Position numbers and translations under genes: made by a program
Source of the DNA: Streptococcus suis
GTDB taxonomy: Bacteria; Bacillota; Bacilli; Lactobacillales; Streptococcaceae
Length of the DNA: 64,000 nucleotides
Reading direction: 5' to 3'
NCBI RefSeq assembly: GCF_016775005.1
Contig: NZ_JAEUXI010000003.1
Location: forward strand, 62,001 to 126,000
Part shown: piece after piece, positions 42,572 to 51,980 of the stretch
Layout of the letters: each line of letters begins with the position of its first letter
How positions within the stretch are numbered: the first letter of the stretch is position 1
Notes under the pieces: generated by a model
The model's database searches: none
The model's input: the letters and a program-made list of their open reading frames with translations, nothing else
Told to the model about the DNA's origin: nothing

Positions 42572-45058
42572 TTAGTTTTCTTTTTTCTTGCGGAATGCAC
42601 CAACAAAACCAATCAGGCTGAAGCCGATTAGGCTAAGGAGTGAAGTGGCTTGACCAGTAGCTGGTAAAGCTTTGCTTGCTGCTGAGGTAGTAGTCGCCAG
42701 CTTGTGTTTTGGTGCGGGCGCTGCTGTTTTTTCAGCTGGAAGAGTAATAACCTGACCAGACGGAAGTGTGATTTGAACGCCAGTTTGACCAGTTGCTGTG
42801 TTCGTATTGGTATCTGTTTGACCAGTTGGAGGTGTCACTACTTTTGGCTCGGTATAGATAAAGCGGAACTCACCGAAACCTTCATTTTCAGAAGAGGCTT
42901 GGAGGTAAACAAGACCTTCTTGATTAACTACCAAGTCTTTTGCACGATCTGCCGTCAAGAAGCGGAGGTCTAAGCCCTTGATGCTATCGGTAAAGGTCCA
43001 GTTATTGTCTGTTGTTGGGTTGATGACCTTTTCAGCGATGATGTAGTTGATGATCGCTTGGCGGTTTTCCAGATTGAGTAAGTAGTTGACAGAGGCGTTT
43101 TTGACACCTGGGAAGGTACCATTTGCACGGTAGTTGTTGGTCACCACGATGAACTCTTGCTCATCTGTAACAGCCTGTCCATTGTACTGAAGGTTGCGAA
43201 CACGGCTGGCAGTTTCGTTAACCACCTTACCGCTGCGGTCGTACTTGTTTGGCTGGGTGATGTCGTATTGGTAGGTTACGCCGTCAATGACGTCGAAGTT
43301 GTAGGTACGATAGTCGGTATTGATGAGATTTTGTGGCTCAGTAGAGCTTGGATCTACTTGATTGAACTGACCTGCAGACATTTCCAACCATTCTTTTAGT
43401 TGGGCACCGTTGACCTTCAAAATAGCCGCGACATTATCGTAGAGGTAGAGGTCTGCTACGTTCTTGATAGCGATTGGGCCAGCAGGAATGTCTGTGTAGG
43501 CTGTTGCATCGCCACGGGTTCCAGCCTTAAATGGGGCTGCTGCAGAAAGGATTGGTAGGTTAGCCTCAGGGGTTCCTGCTAGTTGCTGTTTGGCATACCA
43601 GATTTGGGCATTGTTGACGATTTGAACAGATGGGTCGTCTTGTACCAAGGCGAAGAAGCTGTTGATTGGTGCAGTTGTTTCACCGACTTGCTGGCGGACA
43701 TAGTTGATGGTTTCTGTGTGAGCTTCTTTAGCAAGGTCAATGATACGGCTGTCGGCCACAGATGACTTGGTGTCAATCTTGCGGATGGCTGCCTTGCTAG
43801 AAGTCGTTGTCCATTTGCCATCAGTATAGGTCAGGTTGAGGTCGATGACACCAAGGTGGTCACCGTATTTACCAGCCATGGTGACAGGAGTGCCGTTGAT
43901 TTTACCATTTGTGTCGTCCACGCCAGCATATTTAGCGTAGAAGCTTGGTTTTTCAGCTGTTCCTGGAAATTCTGCGTGGGAGTGACCTGTGATCACCGCA
44001 TCAACTCCTGACAGGCTGGCGATTTGGTAACCGACATTTTCTTCGCCGACTTCATACTGGTCATCACCGATACCCGAGTGAGAAAGAACCAAAACGATGT
44101 CTGCGCCATTTTCACGAATAACAGGAACAATGTCACGGACTGCTTCAACCGCATCGCGCACGATGACCTTGCCTTCCAAGTAGGCCTTGTCCCAGTTGAG
44201 GATTTGTGGCGGAACGATTCCTGTGATACCAACTTTCAGGCTGACAGCCTTGCCAGTCGTATCTGTAAAGGTCTTGTCAATGATGGTATAGGGCTGGTAT
44301 AAGAAGTCTTTGGTTGTAGGGTCGAGGACATTGGCATTGAGAAGGGGCATGCCAGCTGTTGTAATCACCTTACGGAGATAGTCTAGACCGTAGTTGAATT
44401 CATGGTTGCCGAGGGTGCCGGCATCGAAGCCTAGCGTATCCAAGGCAGTGTACATAGGGTGTTGTTCGCCTTCTTCAATCGGATCAATAAGAGACTTGTA
44501 ATTTCCAAGAGGTGTTCCTTGGATGGTGTCACCGTTATCCACAAGGATGACGTTTGGATTTTCAGCCTTGGCTGTTTCAATGAGCACGGCAGTTTTGGCC
44601 AAACCGAGGGTTTCCACAGGCTTGTCTTGGTAATAGTCGTAGTTGACCAAGTTGGTATGGAGGTCCGTTGTTGCGAGGATACGGACATCGACAGATTGGC
44701 CTTCGACAGGAGTTGTTGTTTCCGTCGCGGCTACGCGTGTTTCAGTTGTAGGGCTAGTTGTTGTCTCGTCGCTAGTTGCTACAAGGCTAGCTGGGGTGCT
44801 AGTTTCAGTCGTTGTTTCGGTGCTAGCTGGATTTTCAGTAGCTGGGGCAGACTCAATCGCTGTTGAAACAACTGTTTCAGAAGGAGCGGTTTCAGTCCCA
44901 GTTGCGACTACGGAGCTGCTCGTCTCTGTTTGTCCTGTTTCAGCATTTACGACTGGGGTCTCTGTGTTGGTTTCTTCAGCAGAGACAAGGGCGGTGTTGG
45001 TGCTAGCCAGTAAAGCTAGGCTGAGGGCTAGGGCACACTTACTAAAACGAAATTTCAT
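42572..45058 (-). CDS. sntA: surface-anchored cyclic-nucleotide phosphodiesterase/nucleotidase (SntA/CpdB-like)
   Basis: Cell-wall protein of 828 residues. A signal peptide (about 1-27) is followed by a Thr/Ser/Glu-rich spacer to about residue 120. The metallophosphoesterase domain has ILATTDLHTNL, LVDNGDTIQGTPLG, GNHEFNYG, LVLSHSGIGDD and TGHSHAEFPG. Then come a 5'-nucleotidase domain and the sortase signal LPATG with a hydrophobic stretch and RKKKEN. In S. suis SntA is reported as a surface CpdB-like enzyme cleaving 2',3'-cyclic nucleotides and cyclic dinucleotides. ATG at 45058 follows GGAGG. The name rests on recall of that protein. Confidence 0.9.
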   Translation of the reverse strand: MKFRFSKCALALSLALLASTNTALVSAEETNTETPVVNAETGQTETSSSVVATGTETAPSETVVSTAIESAPATENPASTETTTETSTPASLVATSDETTTSPTTETRVAATETTTPVEGQSVDVRILATTDLHTNLVNYDYYQDKPVETLGLAKTAVLIETAKAENPNVILVDNGDTIQGTPLGNYKSLIDPIEEGEQHPMYTALDTLGFDAGTLGNHEFNYGLDYLRKVITTAGMPLLNANVLDPTTKDFLYQPYTIIDKTFTDTTGKAVSLKVGITGIVPPQILNWDKAYLEGKVIVRDAVEAVRDIVPVIRENGADIVLVLSHSGIGDDQYEVGEENVGYQIASLSGVDAVITGHSHAEFPGTAEKPSFYAKYAGVDDTNGKINGTPVTMAGKYGDHLGVIDLNLTYTDGKWTTTSSKAAIRKIDTKSSVADSRIIDLAKEAHTETINYVRQQVGETTAPINSFFALVQDDPSVQIVNNAQIWYAKQQLAGTPEANLPILSAAAPFKAGTRGDATAYTDIPAGPIAIKNVADLYLYDNVAAILKVNGAQLKEWLEMSAGQFNQVDPSSTEPQNLINTDYRTYNFDVIDGVTYQYDITQPNKYDRSGKVVNETASRVRNLQYNGQAVTDEQEFIVVTNNYRANGTFPGVKNASVNYLLNLENRQAIINYIIAEKVINPTTDNNWTFTDSIKGLDLRFLTADRAKDLVVNQEGLVYLQASSENEGFGEFRFIYTEPKVVTPPTGQTDTNTNTATGQTGVQITLPSGQVITLPAEKTAAPAPKHKLATTTSAASKALPATGQATSLLSLIGFSLIGFVGAFRKKKEN

Positions 45059-45089
45059 GAGAACCTCCATTTGATATTATCTCAAGAAT

Positions 45090-45118
45090 ATTATACCGGT
45101 TGAAAACGGAATCAGCAA
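45090..45118 (-). promoter_or_regulatory. promoter of the SntA-like gene
   Basis: On the minus strand TTGCTG (45113-45118) and TATAAT (45090-45095) are 17 bp apart, 32 bases before the start. Confidence 0.6.
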
Positions 45119-45244
45119 GGTTTTTTCTTAAATATCCAAGAAAACAGATGGAAAACTTTCAGAAAGACAAGCAAAAACCGAACGATGCGCGAGGTAAGGC
45201 TAGGAGAATCAAGCACTATCAGGCATTTTTCAGGCTGAGCAAGT

Positions 45245-45275
45245 GGGAGGAAGCGGCGCTTCCCTTTTTCTTTTG
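45245..45275 (+). terminator. hairpin with T run and no gene upstream on its strand
   Basis: GGAAGC and GCTTCC pair within a G/C-rich hairpin followed by TTTTTCTTTT. The nearest upstream feature is the divergent LPxTG gene promoter, so the purpose is unclear. Confidence 0.5.
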
Positions 45276-45284
45276 CCCCTAAAG

Positions 45285-45293
45285 TGGTACAAT
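45285..45293 (+). promoter_or_regulatory. extended -10 promoter of rel
   Basis: TGGTACAAT lies 32 bases before the rel start, right after the orphan terminator. Confidence 0.55.
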
Positions 45294-45324
45294 AAAAGGA
45301 AACAGTTTCTGATGAGGGAAGAAG

Positions 45325-47526
45325 ATGAAAGAAGTTAATTTTACGGGGGAAGAGGTTGTTGCGCTAACGGCCACCTATCTTCCAGCCGAGGATGTTCGTT
45401 TTGTTGAAAAAGCCTTGGATTTTGCGACAGAGGCACACAAGTCCCAATTTCGTAAATCGGGCGAACCCTATATTGTACACCCGATCCAGGTAGCAGGTAT
45501 TTTAGCAGGACTCAAGCTGGATGCTGTGACGGTTGCCTGTGGTTTCTTACATGATGTGGTTGAGGATACGGATGTAACCTTGGATGATATGGAGGCTGAA
45601 TTTGGTCCAGAGGTTCGCCATATTGTCGGCGGTGTTACCAAACTGGGTAAGGTTGAGTATAAGTCTCATGAGGAGCAGTTGGCTGAAAACCACCGAAATA
45701 TGCTGATTGCTATGTCTCAAGATATGCGGGTAATTCTGGTCAAATTAGCCGACCGTTTGCATAACATGCGGACTCTTAAGCACTTGCGCAAGGACAAGCA
45801 GGAACGTATTTCACGTGAAACAATGGAAATCTATGCACCGCTTGCCCACCGTCTAGGTATTTCTTCTATCAAATGGGAATTGGAAGACATGTCTTTCCGC
45901 TATCTCAATGAGATTGAATTCTACAAGATTACTCGAATGATGAGCGAGAAGCGTCGTGAACGGGAAGAGTTGGTCAATGAAGTTGTTGATAAGCTAAGAG
46001 ATTATACAGAAGAGCGCCATCTACATGGTCAGATTTACGGTAGACCCAAGCACATTTACTCTATCTATCGCAAAATGCACGATAAGAAAAAGCGGTTTGA
46101 TCAACTCTATGATTTGATTGCCATTCGGTGCTTAATGAATACCCCAAGCGATGTCTATGCCATGTTGGGCTATATCCATGAACTATGGAAGCCCATGCCT
46201 GGTCGATTCAAGGACTACATTGCCAGTCCCAAAGCCAATGGCTATCAGTCCATCCATACGACAGTTTATGGGCCAAAGGGACCGATTGAGTTCCAGATTC
46301 GGACAGTGGAAATGCATCAGGTAGCAGAGTACGGGGTGGCAGCTCACTGGGCTTACAAGCGTGGTGGCAAGGCAACTGCTAGTGAAAAGGAGTTGCGCTG
46401 GATTAACAACCTGATTGAACTCCAAGAAGGAGCTGGGGATGCGCAAACCTTTGTAAATTCTGTCAAGGACGATATTTTTACAGAGCGTATTTACGTTTTT
46501 ACACCAGATGGCGCGGTGCGTGAATTGCCTAAGGACTCCGTACCGATTGACTTCGCCTATGAAATTCATACCAAGGTCGGTGAGCGGGCGACAGGTGCCA
46601 AGGTCAACGGTCGTATGGTTCCTCTTACGACCAAGCTTAAGACAGGCGATCAGGTGGAAATCATCACCTCTGCCAACTCTTTCGGTCCAAGTCGTGACTG
46701 GGTCAACTTGGTTAAAACCCACAAGGCCCGCAATAAAATCAAGCAGTTCTTCAAGAACCAGGACAAGGAATTGTCTGTTTCAAAAGGGCGTGAGATGCTT
46801 CAGAACCTACTCCAAGAAAATGGCTACGTTCCCAACCAATACCTGGACCGTCGCCACATGGATGAGGTCCTGCAAAAGACCAGCTATAAGACCGACGAAT
46901 CCCTTTTTGCGGCAGTTGGTTTTGGAGAAGTTTCTGCCATATCAATCTTTAACCGTCTGACAGAAAAAGAGCGTCGCGAAGCTGAGCGGGCTAAGGCCAA
47001 AGCTGTCGCGGATGAATTGGTCAACGGTGGCGAAGTCAAACACGACAACAAAGATAGTCTGAAAATCCGTCACGAAGGTGGCGTGGTCATTGAGGGGGCA
47101 TCAGGCTTGCTGATACGGATTGCCAAATGTTGTAATCCAGTACCTGGCGATGAAATTGTCGGCTACATCACCAAGGGGCGTGGGGTAGCCGTTCACCGTG
47201 TAGACTGTATGAACCTCAAGAGTCAAGAAAACTATGATGTCCGCCTGATTGATGTCGGTTGGGAGGATGAAAATTCGACCAAGGAATACATGGCAAACAT
47301 TGACATCTACGGGCTCAACCGTTCAGGTCTCCTCAACGATGTCCTCAAGGTTTTGACCAATGCCAGCAAGAACATTTCTTCGGTCAATGCTCAGCCAACC
47401 AAGGATATGAAGTTTGCAACTATCCACGTTTCTTTTGGTATTTCCAACCTGGCAACCTTGACCAGTCTGGTGGACAAGATTAAATCAGTGCCAGAAGTTT
47501 ACTCAGTGAAAAGGACCAACGGATAA
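45325..47526 (+). CDS. relA: bifunctional (p)ppGpp synthetase/hydrolase Rel
   Basis: Stringent response enzyme of 733 residues. The HD hydrolase domain includes [20 protein letters not shown] and [17 protein letters not shown]; the synthetase domain has [20 protein letters not shown] and [15 protein letters not shown] domain follows near 395 ([27 protein letters not shown]), then a zinc-finger region ([15 protein letters not shown]) and a C-terminal ACT domain. Length and all domains are intact. GGGAAGAAG precedes the ATG. dtd begins one base after its stop. Confidence 0.96.
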   Translation: MKEVNFTGEEVVALTATYLPAEDVRFVEKALDFATEAHKSQFRKSGEPYIVHPIQVAGILAGLKLDAVTVACGFLHDVVEDTDVTLDDMEAEFGPEVRHIVGGVTKLGKVEYKSHEEQLAENHRNMLIAMSQDMRVILVKLADRLHNMRTLKHLRKDKQERISRETMEIYAPLAHRLGISSIKWELEDMSFRYLNEIEFYKITRMMSEKRREREELVNEVVDKLRDYTEERHLHGQIYGRPKHIYSIYRKMHDKKKRFDQLYDLIAIRCLMNTPSDVYAMLGYIHELWKPMPGRFKDYIASPKANGYQSIHTTVYGPKGPIEFQIRTVEMHQVAEYGVAAHWAYKRGGKATASEKELRWINNLIELQEGAGDAQTFVNSVKDDIFTERIYVFTPDGAVRELPKDSVPIDFAYEIHTKVGERATGAKVNGRMVPLTTKLKTGDQVEIITSANSFGPSRDWVNLVKTHKARNKIKQFFKNQDKELSVSKGREMLQNLLQENGYVPNQYLDRRHMDEVLQKTSYKTDESLFAAVGFGEVSAISIFNRLTEKERREAERAKAKAVADELVNGGEVKHDNKDSLKIRHEGGVVIEGASGLLIRIAKCCNPVPGDEIVGYITKGRGVAVHRVDCMNLKSQENYDVRLIDVGWEDENSTKEYMANIDIYGLNRSGLLNDVLKVLTNASKNISSVNAQPTKDMKFATIHVSFGISNLATLTSLVDKIKSVPEVYSVKRTNG

Positions 47527-47527
47527 G

Positions 47528-47971
47528 ATGAAAATTGTATTACAACGTGTATCACAGGCCAGTGTGACCATCGACGGAAGTATCCATGGGCAGATTGAAC
47601 AAGGGCTTTTGCTCCTAGTCGGTGTGGGGCCAGATGACAGCCAGGAAGACCTGGACTATGCTGTTCGAAAAATCGTCAATATGCGGATTTTTTCAGATGA
47701 AGCAGGCAAGATGAACAAGTCCGTTCAAGATATAGGGGGCAAGATTTTATCCATTTCCCAATTTACCCTTTTTGCGGACACCAAAAAAGGCAATCGCCCT
47801 GCCTTTACAGGAGCGGCAGCTCCTGCCCTAGCCAGCCAACTTTATGATGCTTTTAACCAAGCCTTGTCAGCCTTTGTGCCTGTTGAAGTGGGTATTTTTG
47901 GGGCGGATATGGCGGTCAGTCTGGTCAATGATGGGCCGGTGACCATTGTTTTGGATACGAAAAATCGCTAG
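47528..47971 (+). CDS. dtd: D-aminoacyl-tRNA deacylase
   Basis: Proofreading enzyme of 147 residues that frees D-amino acids from t[20 protein letters not shown] opens the protein, and [21 protein letters not shown] and the C-terminal [12 protein letters not shown] hold the active-site cross-subunit motifs. Directly after rel, as in many Firmicutes. Confidence 0.95.
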   Translation: MKIVLQRVSQASVTIDGSIHGQIEQGLLLLVGVGPDDSQEDLDYAVRKIVNMRIFSDEAGKMNKSVQDIGGKILSISQFTLFADTKKGNRPAFTGAAAPALASQLYDAFNQALSAFVPVEVGIFGADMAVSLVNDGPVTIVLDTKNR

Positions 47972-48033
47972 TCGTCTATACTTTTTATGTCTATTTTGAT
48001 ATACTAAAGGAGAATTAGACGTGGAGGTTTGCC

Positions 48034-48219
48034 ATGAAAAACTTACTGACCAATCATTTTTTCTACCTAACGGTGGCTTTCACCTTGATTTTGGTGATTT
48101 ACTTTAGTGGAATCGACAAGCGATGGATTATCTTAGCGAGCTTTCTCTATTTTATCCCTTCGCAGATTTTGTACCGTCGTCGCCTTAAAGAGCGACTCCA
48201 AGAAGACCAGCCCAAGTAG
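48034..48219 (+). CDS. small membrane protein, unknown
   Basis: A 61-residue protein with two hydrophobic helices (FFYLTVAFTLILVIYFSG and WIILASFLYFIPSQILY) and a basic/acidic tail RRRLKERLQEDQPK. GGAGG lies seven bases before the ATG, and a TATACT -10 lies near 47999. A terminator overlaps the stop. No family recognised. Confidence 0.65.
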   Translation: MKNLLTNHFFYLTVAFTLILVIYFSGIDKRWIILASFLYFIPSQILYRRRLKERLQEDQPK

Positions 48220-48232
48220 GTTGGTTTTTTAC
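48206..48232 (+). terminator. terminator after the small membrane gene
   Basis: CCAGCC and GGTTGG pair around CAAGTA, then TTTTTT, overlapping the stop codon. Confidence 0.75.
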
Positions 48233-48238
48233 TAGGCA

Positions 48239-48267
48239 TTGGTTGGTGTCATCCAATGTGCTATACT
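48239..48267 (+). promoter_or_regulatory. promoter of the 91-residue membrane protein gene
   Basis: TTGGTT (48239-48244) and TATACT (48262-48267) are 17 bp apart. Confidence 0.6.
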
Positions 48268-48321
48268 TAAAGGAGATGTGCTAAATAGCAGTTGATTTAG
48301 AGGAGAAAGGGGGGCAGGAAG

Positions 48322-48597
48322 ATGAGAAAATTTTTTCAAGACCTTAATCAAGACTATCTGGAAACCAGAAGTTCAACTAGAGAAGATTGGCTGGAGTGGA
48401 TTATCCAGAGAAAGATGACCTGGGGCATGCGGTGGGGTTTGGTAGCAGTCATAGTATTTGTCCTGCAGCCCTTCACCTACAATCCTTCCGTCCTTTTAGC
48501 CTGTTTTTATATTGGGCTCTTGCTCGGGCTCCTCTATATCCTCGGTCAGGCGTTTTTTGCAGCTAGGTCAATTTTCCACAATTGGAAGAAGAGATGA
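48322..48597 (+). CDS. small membrane protein, unknown
   Basis: A 91-residue protein with an amphipathic charged N terminus (about 35 residues) and two hydrophobic helices (MRWGLVAVIVFVLQPF and PSVLLACFYIGLLLGLLYILG), ending in HNWKKR. AGGAAG precedes the ATG. It has its own promoter and stands between another small membrane gene and the metal regulator. I do not recognise the family. Confidence 0.65.
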   Translation: MRKFFQDLNQDYLETRSSTREDWLEWIIQRKMTWGMRWGLVAVIVFVLQPFTYNPSVLLACFYIGLLLGLLYILGQAFFAARSIFHNWKKR

Positions 48598-48621
48598 TGA
48601 CTAATTTTGAGTTTTAAAATG

Positions 48622-48660
48622 AAAAATCGCTCAGCTTGTTTAGGCTGGGCGATTGGTTTT
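48622..48660. terminator. bidirectional terminator at the regulator's 3' end
   Basis: AATCGCTCAGC and GGCTGGGCGATT pair around TTGTTTA, with T runs on both sides. On the minus strand it overlaps the stop of the DtxR-type gene. Confidence 0.8.
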
Positions 48661-49299
48661 TTCTACGAATAATTCATGGGCGATGGTTGTAGGAATAGCC
48701 AGTTCTTTGTCCTTGTACTGGATAGTAATGGTTTGAGCAAAGTGGTCGAAGTCTGTCACAAGCAGTTGGTCGCCGAGGGCTAACTCATGTTGCTCCAAGT
48801 ATTGGAGGAGCTGGTAGAAATCATGGATACGAACCAGTTGGTAGGTGCCTGTTTCTGTCAGTTGGGCTAGCCGTGTCTGGTAGCGTTCAATCAAGGCCTG
48901 TCCTTCTTTTGGAATGCTGCCGCCGTGTGGGCAGGTCTGGGGATAGTCCAGGAGTTTATCCAGTCGGTTGATAAAATGGTCTGAAACGGTGTGTTCTAAA
49001 ATTTCAGCTTCTTCATGGACTTGTTCAGGGGAATAGCCCAGCTGCTCGACCAAAAAGACTTCGATCAGGCGGTGCTTGCGGTAGAGGTTAGCGACCATCT
49101 CCAAGGCGGCTTGGCTGAGGAGATAACCGCTTGTCTTGTCCTTTTCAATCAAGCCTTCTGCTAGCATCTTTTTAATCATTTCTGAGACGGCTGGGGCAGA
49201 AAAATTCATCTTTTCTGCAATCAATTTATTGGTAATCTTATTTTGACTTTGCCCTAATTCATAGAGGGTTTTCAGGTAGTCTTCTTTGTTTGGTGTCAT
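48640..49299 (-). CDS. DtxR-family metalloregulator (ScaR/MntR/TroR type)
   Basis: Manganese or iron dependent repressor of 219 residues. The N-terminal winged helix includes NKEDYLKTLYELGQ and IAEKMNFSAPAVSEMIKKMLAEGLIEKDKTSGYLLS; the metal-binding and dimerisation region has VEQLGYSPEQVHEEAEILEHTVSDHFINRLD and CPHGGSIP; an SH3-like FeoA domain follows from about residue 145. It diverges from troABCD, whose promoter holds two DtxR-type palindromes, so it presumably represses uptake when metal is plentiful. Confidence 0.9.
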   Translation of the reverse strand: MTPNKEDYLKTLYELGQSQNKITNKLIAEKMNFSAPAVSEMIKKMLAEGLIEKDKTSGYLLSQAALEMVANLYRKHRLIEVFLVEQLGYSPEQVHEEAEILEHTVSDHFINRLDKLLDYPQTCPHGGSIPKEGQALIERYQTRLAQLTETGTYQLVRIHDFYQLLQYLEQHELALGDQLLVTDFDHFAQTITIQYKDKELAIPTTIAHELFVEKTNRPA

Positions 49300-49350
49300 A
49301 GTCTCTCGCTTTCTAATTATAAATATTATACCAAAAAATTAGGAAATTCA

Positions 49351-49379
49351 TTGACAGAATAATTTTTTTAGTATATATT
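49351..49379 (+). promoter_or_regulatory. troA promoter
   Basis: TTGACA (49351-49356) and TATATT (49374-49379) are 17 bp apart. The near-palindrome TTTAGTATATATTAAA (49368-49383) covers the -10. Confidence 0.7.
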
Positions 49380-49389
49380 AAAACCAAAG

Positions 49390-49403
49390 TTAAGTATACC
49401 TAA
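49390..49403 (+). promoter_or_regulatory. probable ScaR/MntR operator
   Basis: TTAAGTATACCTAA is a 14-bp near-palindrome (one pair off) just downstream of the -10, resembling DtxR-family sites with TTAGGT/ACCTAA half-sites. Confidence 0.6.
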
Positions 49404-49425
49404 TTATTTAAAAAGGAGAACCTAT

Positions 49426-50349
49426 ATGAAAAAACTACTTCTTAGTTTCGCTCTGCTATTGTCCCTAATCGGGCTAGGAGCTTGTCGTTCAACGCAAAGC
49501 CCAGAGGCTTCCAGCAAGCCGCGAGTGGCGGTCACAACCTCTTTCCTTAGTGATATGGTCTATCAGTTAGCTGGAGATGAGGTGGAGCGTGACCTGCTGA
49601 TTCCAGCGGGAGAGGATCCGCACCTCTATGTTGCCAAGACCAGCGATCTGTCCAAACTGCAGAAAGCAGATCTTGTTCTCTACCACGGCTTGCACTTTGA
49701 GGGCAAGATGGTGGAGGCCTTGGAAAAGACGGGTGTGGCAGTGTCTAAGAACTTTGCCCAGTCGGATTTGACAACTATGGATGAGGACGGCGAGCAGATT
49801 GTGGACCCCCACTTCTGGTTTTCTATTCCGCTCTATAAGTCAGCGGTAGCGGTGGCTTCAGAGGAGTTGCAAAAGCTTCTTCCGGAAAAAGCAGAGCTGA
49901 TTCAGAAGAATACCGATTCTTATCTGGCTCAGTTGGATGACTTGCATGCGTGGATTGAAAAAGAGTTGAGCGTCCTGCCTACTGAGAGCCGTTACCTAGT
50001 AACCCCTCATGATGCCTTTAACTACTTCGCAGCCAGCTATGACTTTACCCTCTATGCACCGCAGGGTATTAGCACCGAGTCGGAAGTAGCCAACAGCGAT
50101 ATGATTGAAACGGTCAATATGATTCTAGAACATGGTATTAAGGCTATCTTTACAGAGTCAACGACCAGTCCTGAACGGATGGAAAAATTGCAGGAAGCTG
50201 TCAAGGCCAAGGGTGGTCAGGTGGCTGTTGTAACAGGTGAGGGCAAGGAGTTGTTCTCGGATTCCCTAGCGCCAGAAGGGGAAGACGGAGCGACATTTAT
50301 TGAGATGTACAAGCACAATATCAAGTTGATTGTGGAGCATTTGCAGTAG
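49426..50349 (+). CDS. troA: metal ABC transporter binding lipoprotein TroA
   Basis: Extracellular lipoprotein of 307 residues of the cluster A-I family. The lipobox is LGAC with Cys at residue 20. Likely metal ligands are His in EDPHLY, His in VDPHFW, Glu in FTESTTSP, and Asp near SDSLAPEGEDGATF. TroA is reported to serve manganese uptake in S. suis. AAAGGAG precedes the ATG by eight bases. It heads troABCD, opposite the DtxR-type regulator. Confidence 0.92.
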   Translation: MKKLLLSFALLLSLIGLGACRSTQSPEASSKPRVAVTTSFLSDMVYQLAGDEVERDLLIPAGEDPHLYVAKTSDLSKLQKADLVLYHGLHFEGKMVEALEKTGVAVSKNFAQSDLTTMDEDGEQIVDPHFWFSIPLYKSAVAVASEELQKLLPEKAELIQKNTDSYLAQLDDLHAWIEKELSVLPTESRYLVTPHDAFNYFAASYDFTLYAPQGISTESEVANSDMIETVNMILEHGIKAIFTESTTSPERMEKLQEAVKAKGGQVAVVTGEGKELFSDSLAPEGEDGATFIEMYKHNIKLIVEHLQ

Positions 50350-50362
50350 GAAGGTTGGGAAA

Positions 50363-51127
50363 ATGGAAGAAATTCTGAGAGTGGAGAACCTGTCCTTGCA
50401 CTATGGTGCTAGACAAGTCAAGGCTCTAGATCAGGTCAGTTTTCAGCTACCCAAGGGTTGTCGTGCAGCCTTGGTCGGACCAAATGGTGCAGGGAAATCC
50501 AGTTTGTTCAAGGCTATCTTGGGCTTAGAAAAAGGGGTGACTGGCAAGGTCTCGCTGCTGGGTCAGTCGCAGCAGTTGGACCAAGTCATTCAGAAAAAGG
50601 TTGCCTATATTCCCCAAGCCAGTCAGGTCAATTGGCAGTTTCCGGCAAGGGTCCTTGATATTGTCCTGATGGGGCGCTTTGCCCACACCAGTGGTTTCTT
50701 CCGCCGACCAAGTTCTTGTGATAAGGAAAAGGCAGAGCAGGCCTTGGAAGAGATGAAGATCAGTGAGTTACGTAATCGGCAGATTGATCAGTTGTCAGGA
50801 GGTCAACGGCAACGGGTCTTTCTAGCCAGAGCCTTGGCTCAGGAAGCTGAACTCTATATGATGGATGAGCCCTTGGCGGGAATTGATCAGGCGACGGAGC
50901 AAATTATCATGGACTGTTTGAAGAAGTTTCAGCAGGCAGGAAAGACCTCTCTGGTCATCCACCATGACCTCCTGACCTTGGAAAAGTACTTTGACCATGT
51001 CATCTGGCTTAATGGTCGCTTGGTAGCGGAGGGACCAATGGATCAGGTGGATCTGCTGCAAGCCTATCAGCTTGCCTATGGCCAGGAACCAGCCTTCTTT
51101 CTAAAGGAGGGGCTTGGTCATGCTTGA
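50363..51127 (+). CDS. troB: metal ABC transporter ATPase TroB
   Basis: ABC ATPase of 254 residues. Walker A is GPNGAGKSS, the Q loop is YIPQASQVNW, the signature is LSGGQRQR, and Walker B is LYMMDEPLAGID. ATG at 50363 follows AGGAAGG, 13 bases after the troA stop; the longer GTG frame lies in troA. It ends inside the start of troC, so the genes are coupled. Confidence 0.94.
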   Translation: MEEILRVENLSLHYGARQVKALDQVSFQLPKGCRAALVGPNGAGKSSLFKAILGLEKGVTGKVSLLGQSQQLDQVIQKKVAYIPQASQVNWQFPARVLDIVLMGRFAHTSGFFRRPSSCDKEKAEQALEEMKISELRNRQIDQLSGGQRQRVFLARALAQEAELYMMDEPLAGIDQATEQIIMDCLKKFQQAGKTSLVIHHDLLTLEKYFDHVIWLNGRLVAEGPMDQVDLLQAYQLAYGQEPAFFLKEGLGHA

Positions 51128-51980
51128 ACTCCTGCGGGATTACTCTTTTTGGACAGTGGCTATGGGAACTCTGGTTTTGGCTCTGGCGGCTAGTCAGATC
51201 GGAACCATCAGTGTTTTGACCAGGCAGAGTTTAATCGGAGATAGCTTGGGACATGCGGCCTATCCTGGCATTATCCTGTCCTATATGGTCTTTCAATCAC
51301 GCCAGCCCCTGCTTCTGTTGCTTGGAGCGGTGGGTTCAGGCTATCTGTCCTACGGATTGGTTGGCTGGCTCTGCCGAAGGGGGCGGACCAGTAGGGTCAA
51401 TGCCTTGGCTCTGGTTTCAGCGGCCTTCTTTGGACTGGGCTTGGTTCTCAAGCAGTATGTTCAGGGCAATGTTGCCTTTCAAGGAGCAGCCCAGGCAGGT
51501 TTGGAAAACTATGTCTTTGGTCAGGCCGCCTTTATGCAGTTGGACGATGTTCTGCTCATTTGCTTGGTTGCTTTGCTTGGCCTGTTCTTATTTGGCTGGT
51601 ATTACCAGTCGCTTAAACTCTATCTGTTTGACAGACAATTTGCCAAGCTAGTGGGGATTCCTGTGGAAAAGATTGACCGCCTGACCCTGTTTTTGCTGCT
51701 GAGTTTGATTGCGGTTGGCTTGAAGGTGGTCGGTGCTATCCTGATGAGTAGTTTCTTGATAGCACCAGCCGTCTTTGGCTTGCTCCTGGGAAAATCCTAT
51801 AGCCAAACCTTAGCTTTGGCGGCTGGAATTGCCAGCTTTTCAGCCTTTGTCGGAACCTATTTGAGTTCGGTTGTGAAGGGGCTATCGACTGGACCTACCA
51901 TCATCGTTTGTTTGAGTGTATCGTCCCTAGTGGCCTTTGCCTATGTGACCTATATCAGAAAGGAGAATGTGCATGCTTGA
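51120..51980 (+). CDS. troC: metal ABC transporter permease TroC
   Basis: ABC-3 type permease of 286 residues with eight to nine membrane segments. SLIGDSLGHAAYPGIILSYM and LKVVGAILMSSFLIAPA are the conserved cytoplasmic loop and following helix of the family. AAAGGAGG lies nine bases before ATG 51120. It overlaps troB by eight bases and troD by eight bases. Confidence 0.92.
   Translation: MLELLRDYSFWTVAMGTLVLALAASQIGTISVLTRQSLIGDSLGHAAYPGIILSYMVFQSRQPLLLLLGAVGSGYLSYGLVGWLCRRGRTSRVNALALVSAAFFGLGLVLKQYVQGNVAFQGAAQAGLENYVFGQAAFMQLDDVLLICLVALLGLFLFGWYYQSLKLYLFDRQFAKLVGIPVEKIDRLTLFLLLSLIAVGLKVVGAILMSSFLIAPAVFGLLLGKSYSQTLALAAGIASFSAFVGTYLSSVVKGLSTGPTIIVCLSVSSLVAFAYVTYIRKENVHA

Noticed and set aside
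45100-45282. 60-codon plus-strand frame upstream of rel
   Set aside because: TTG start without a site, odd composition, and it runs through the hairpin terminator.
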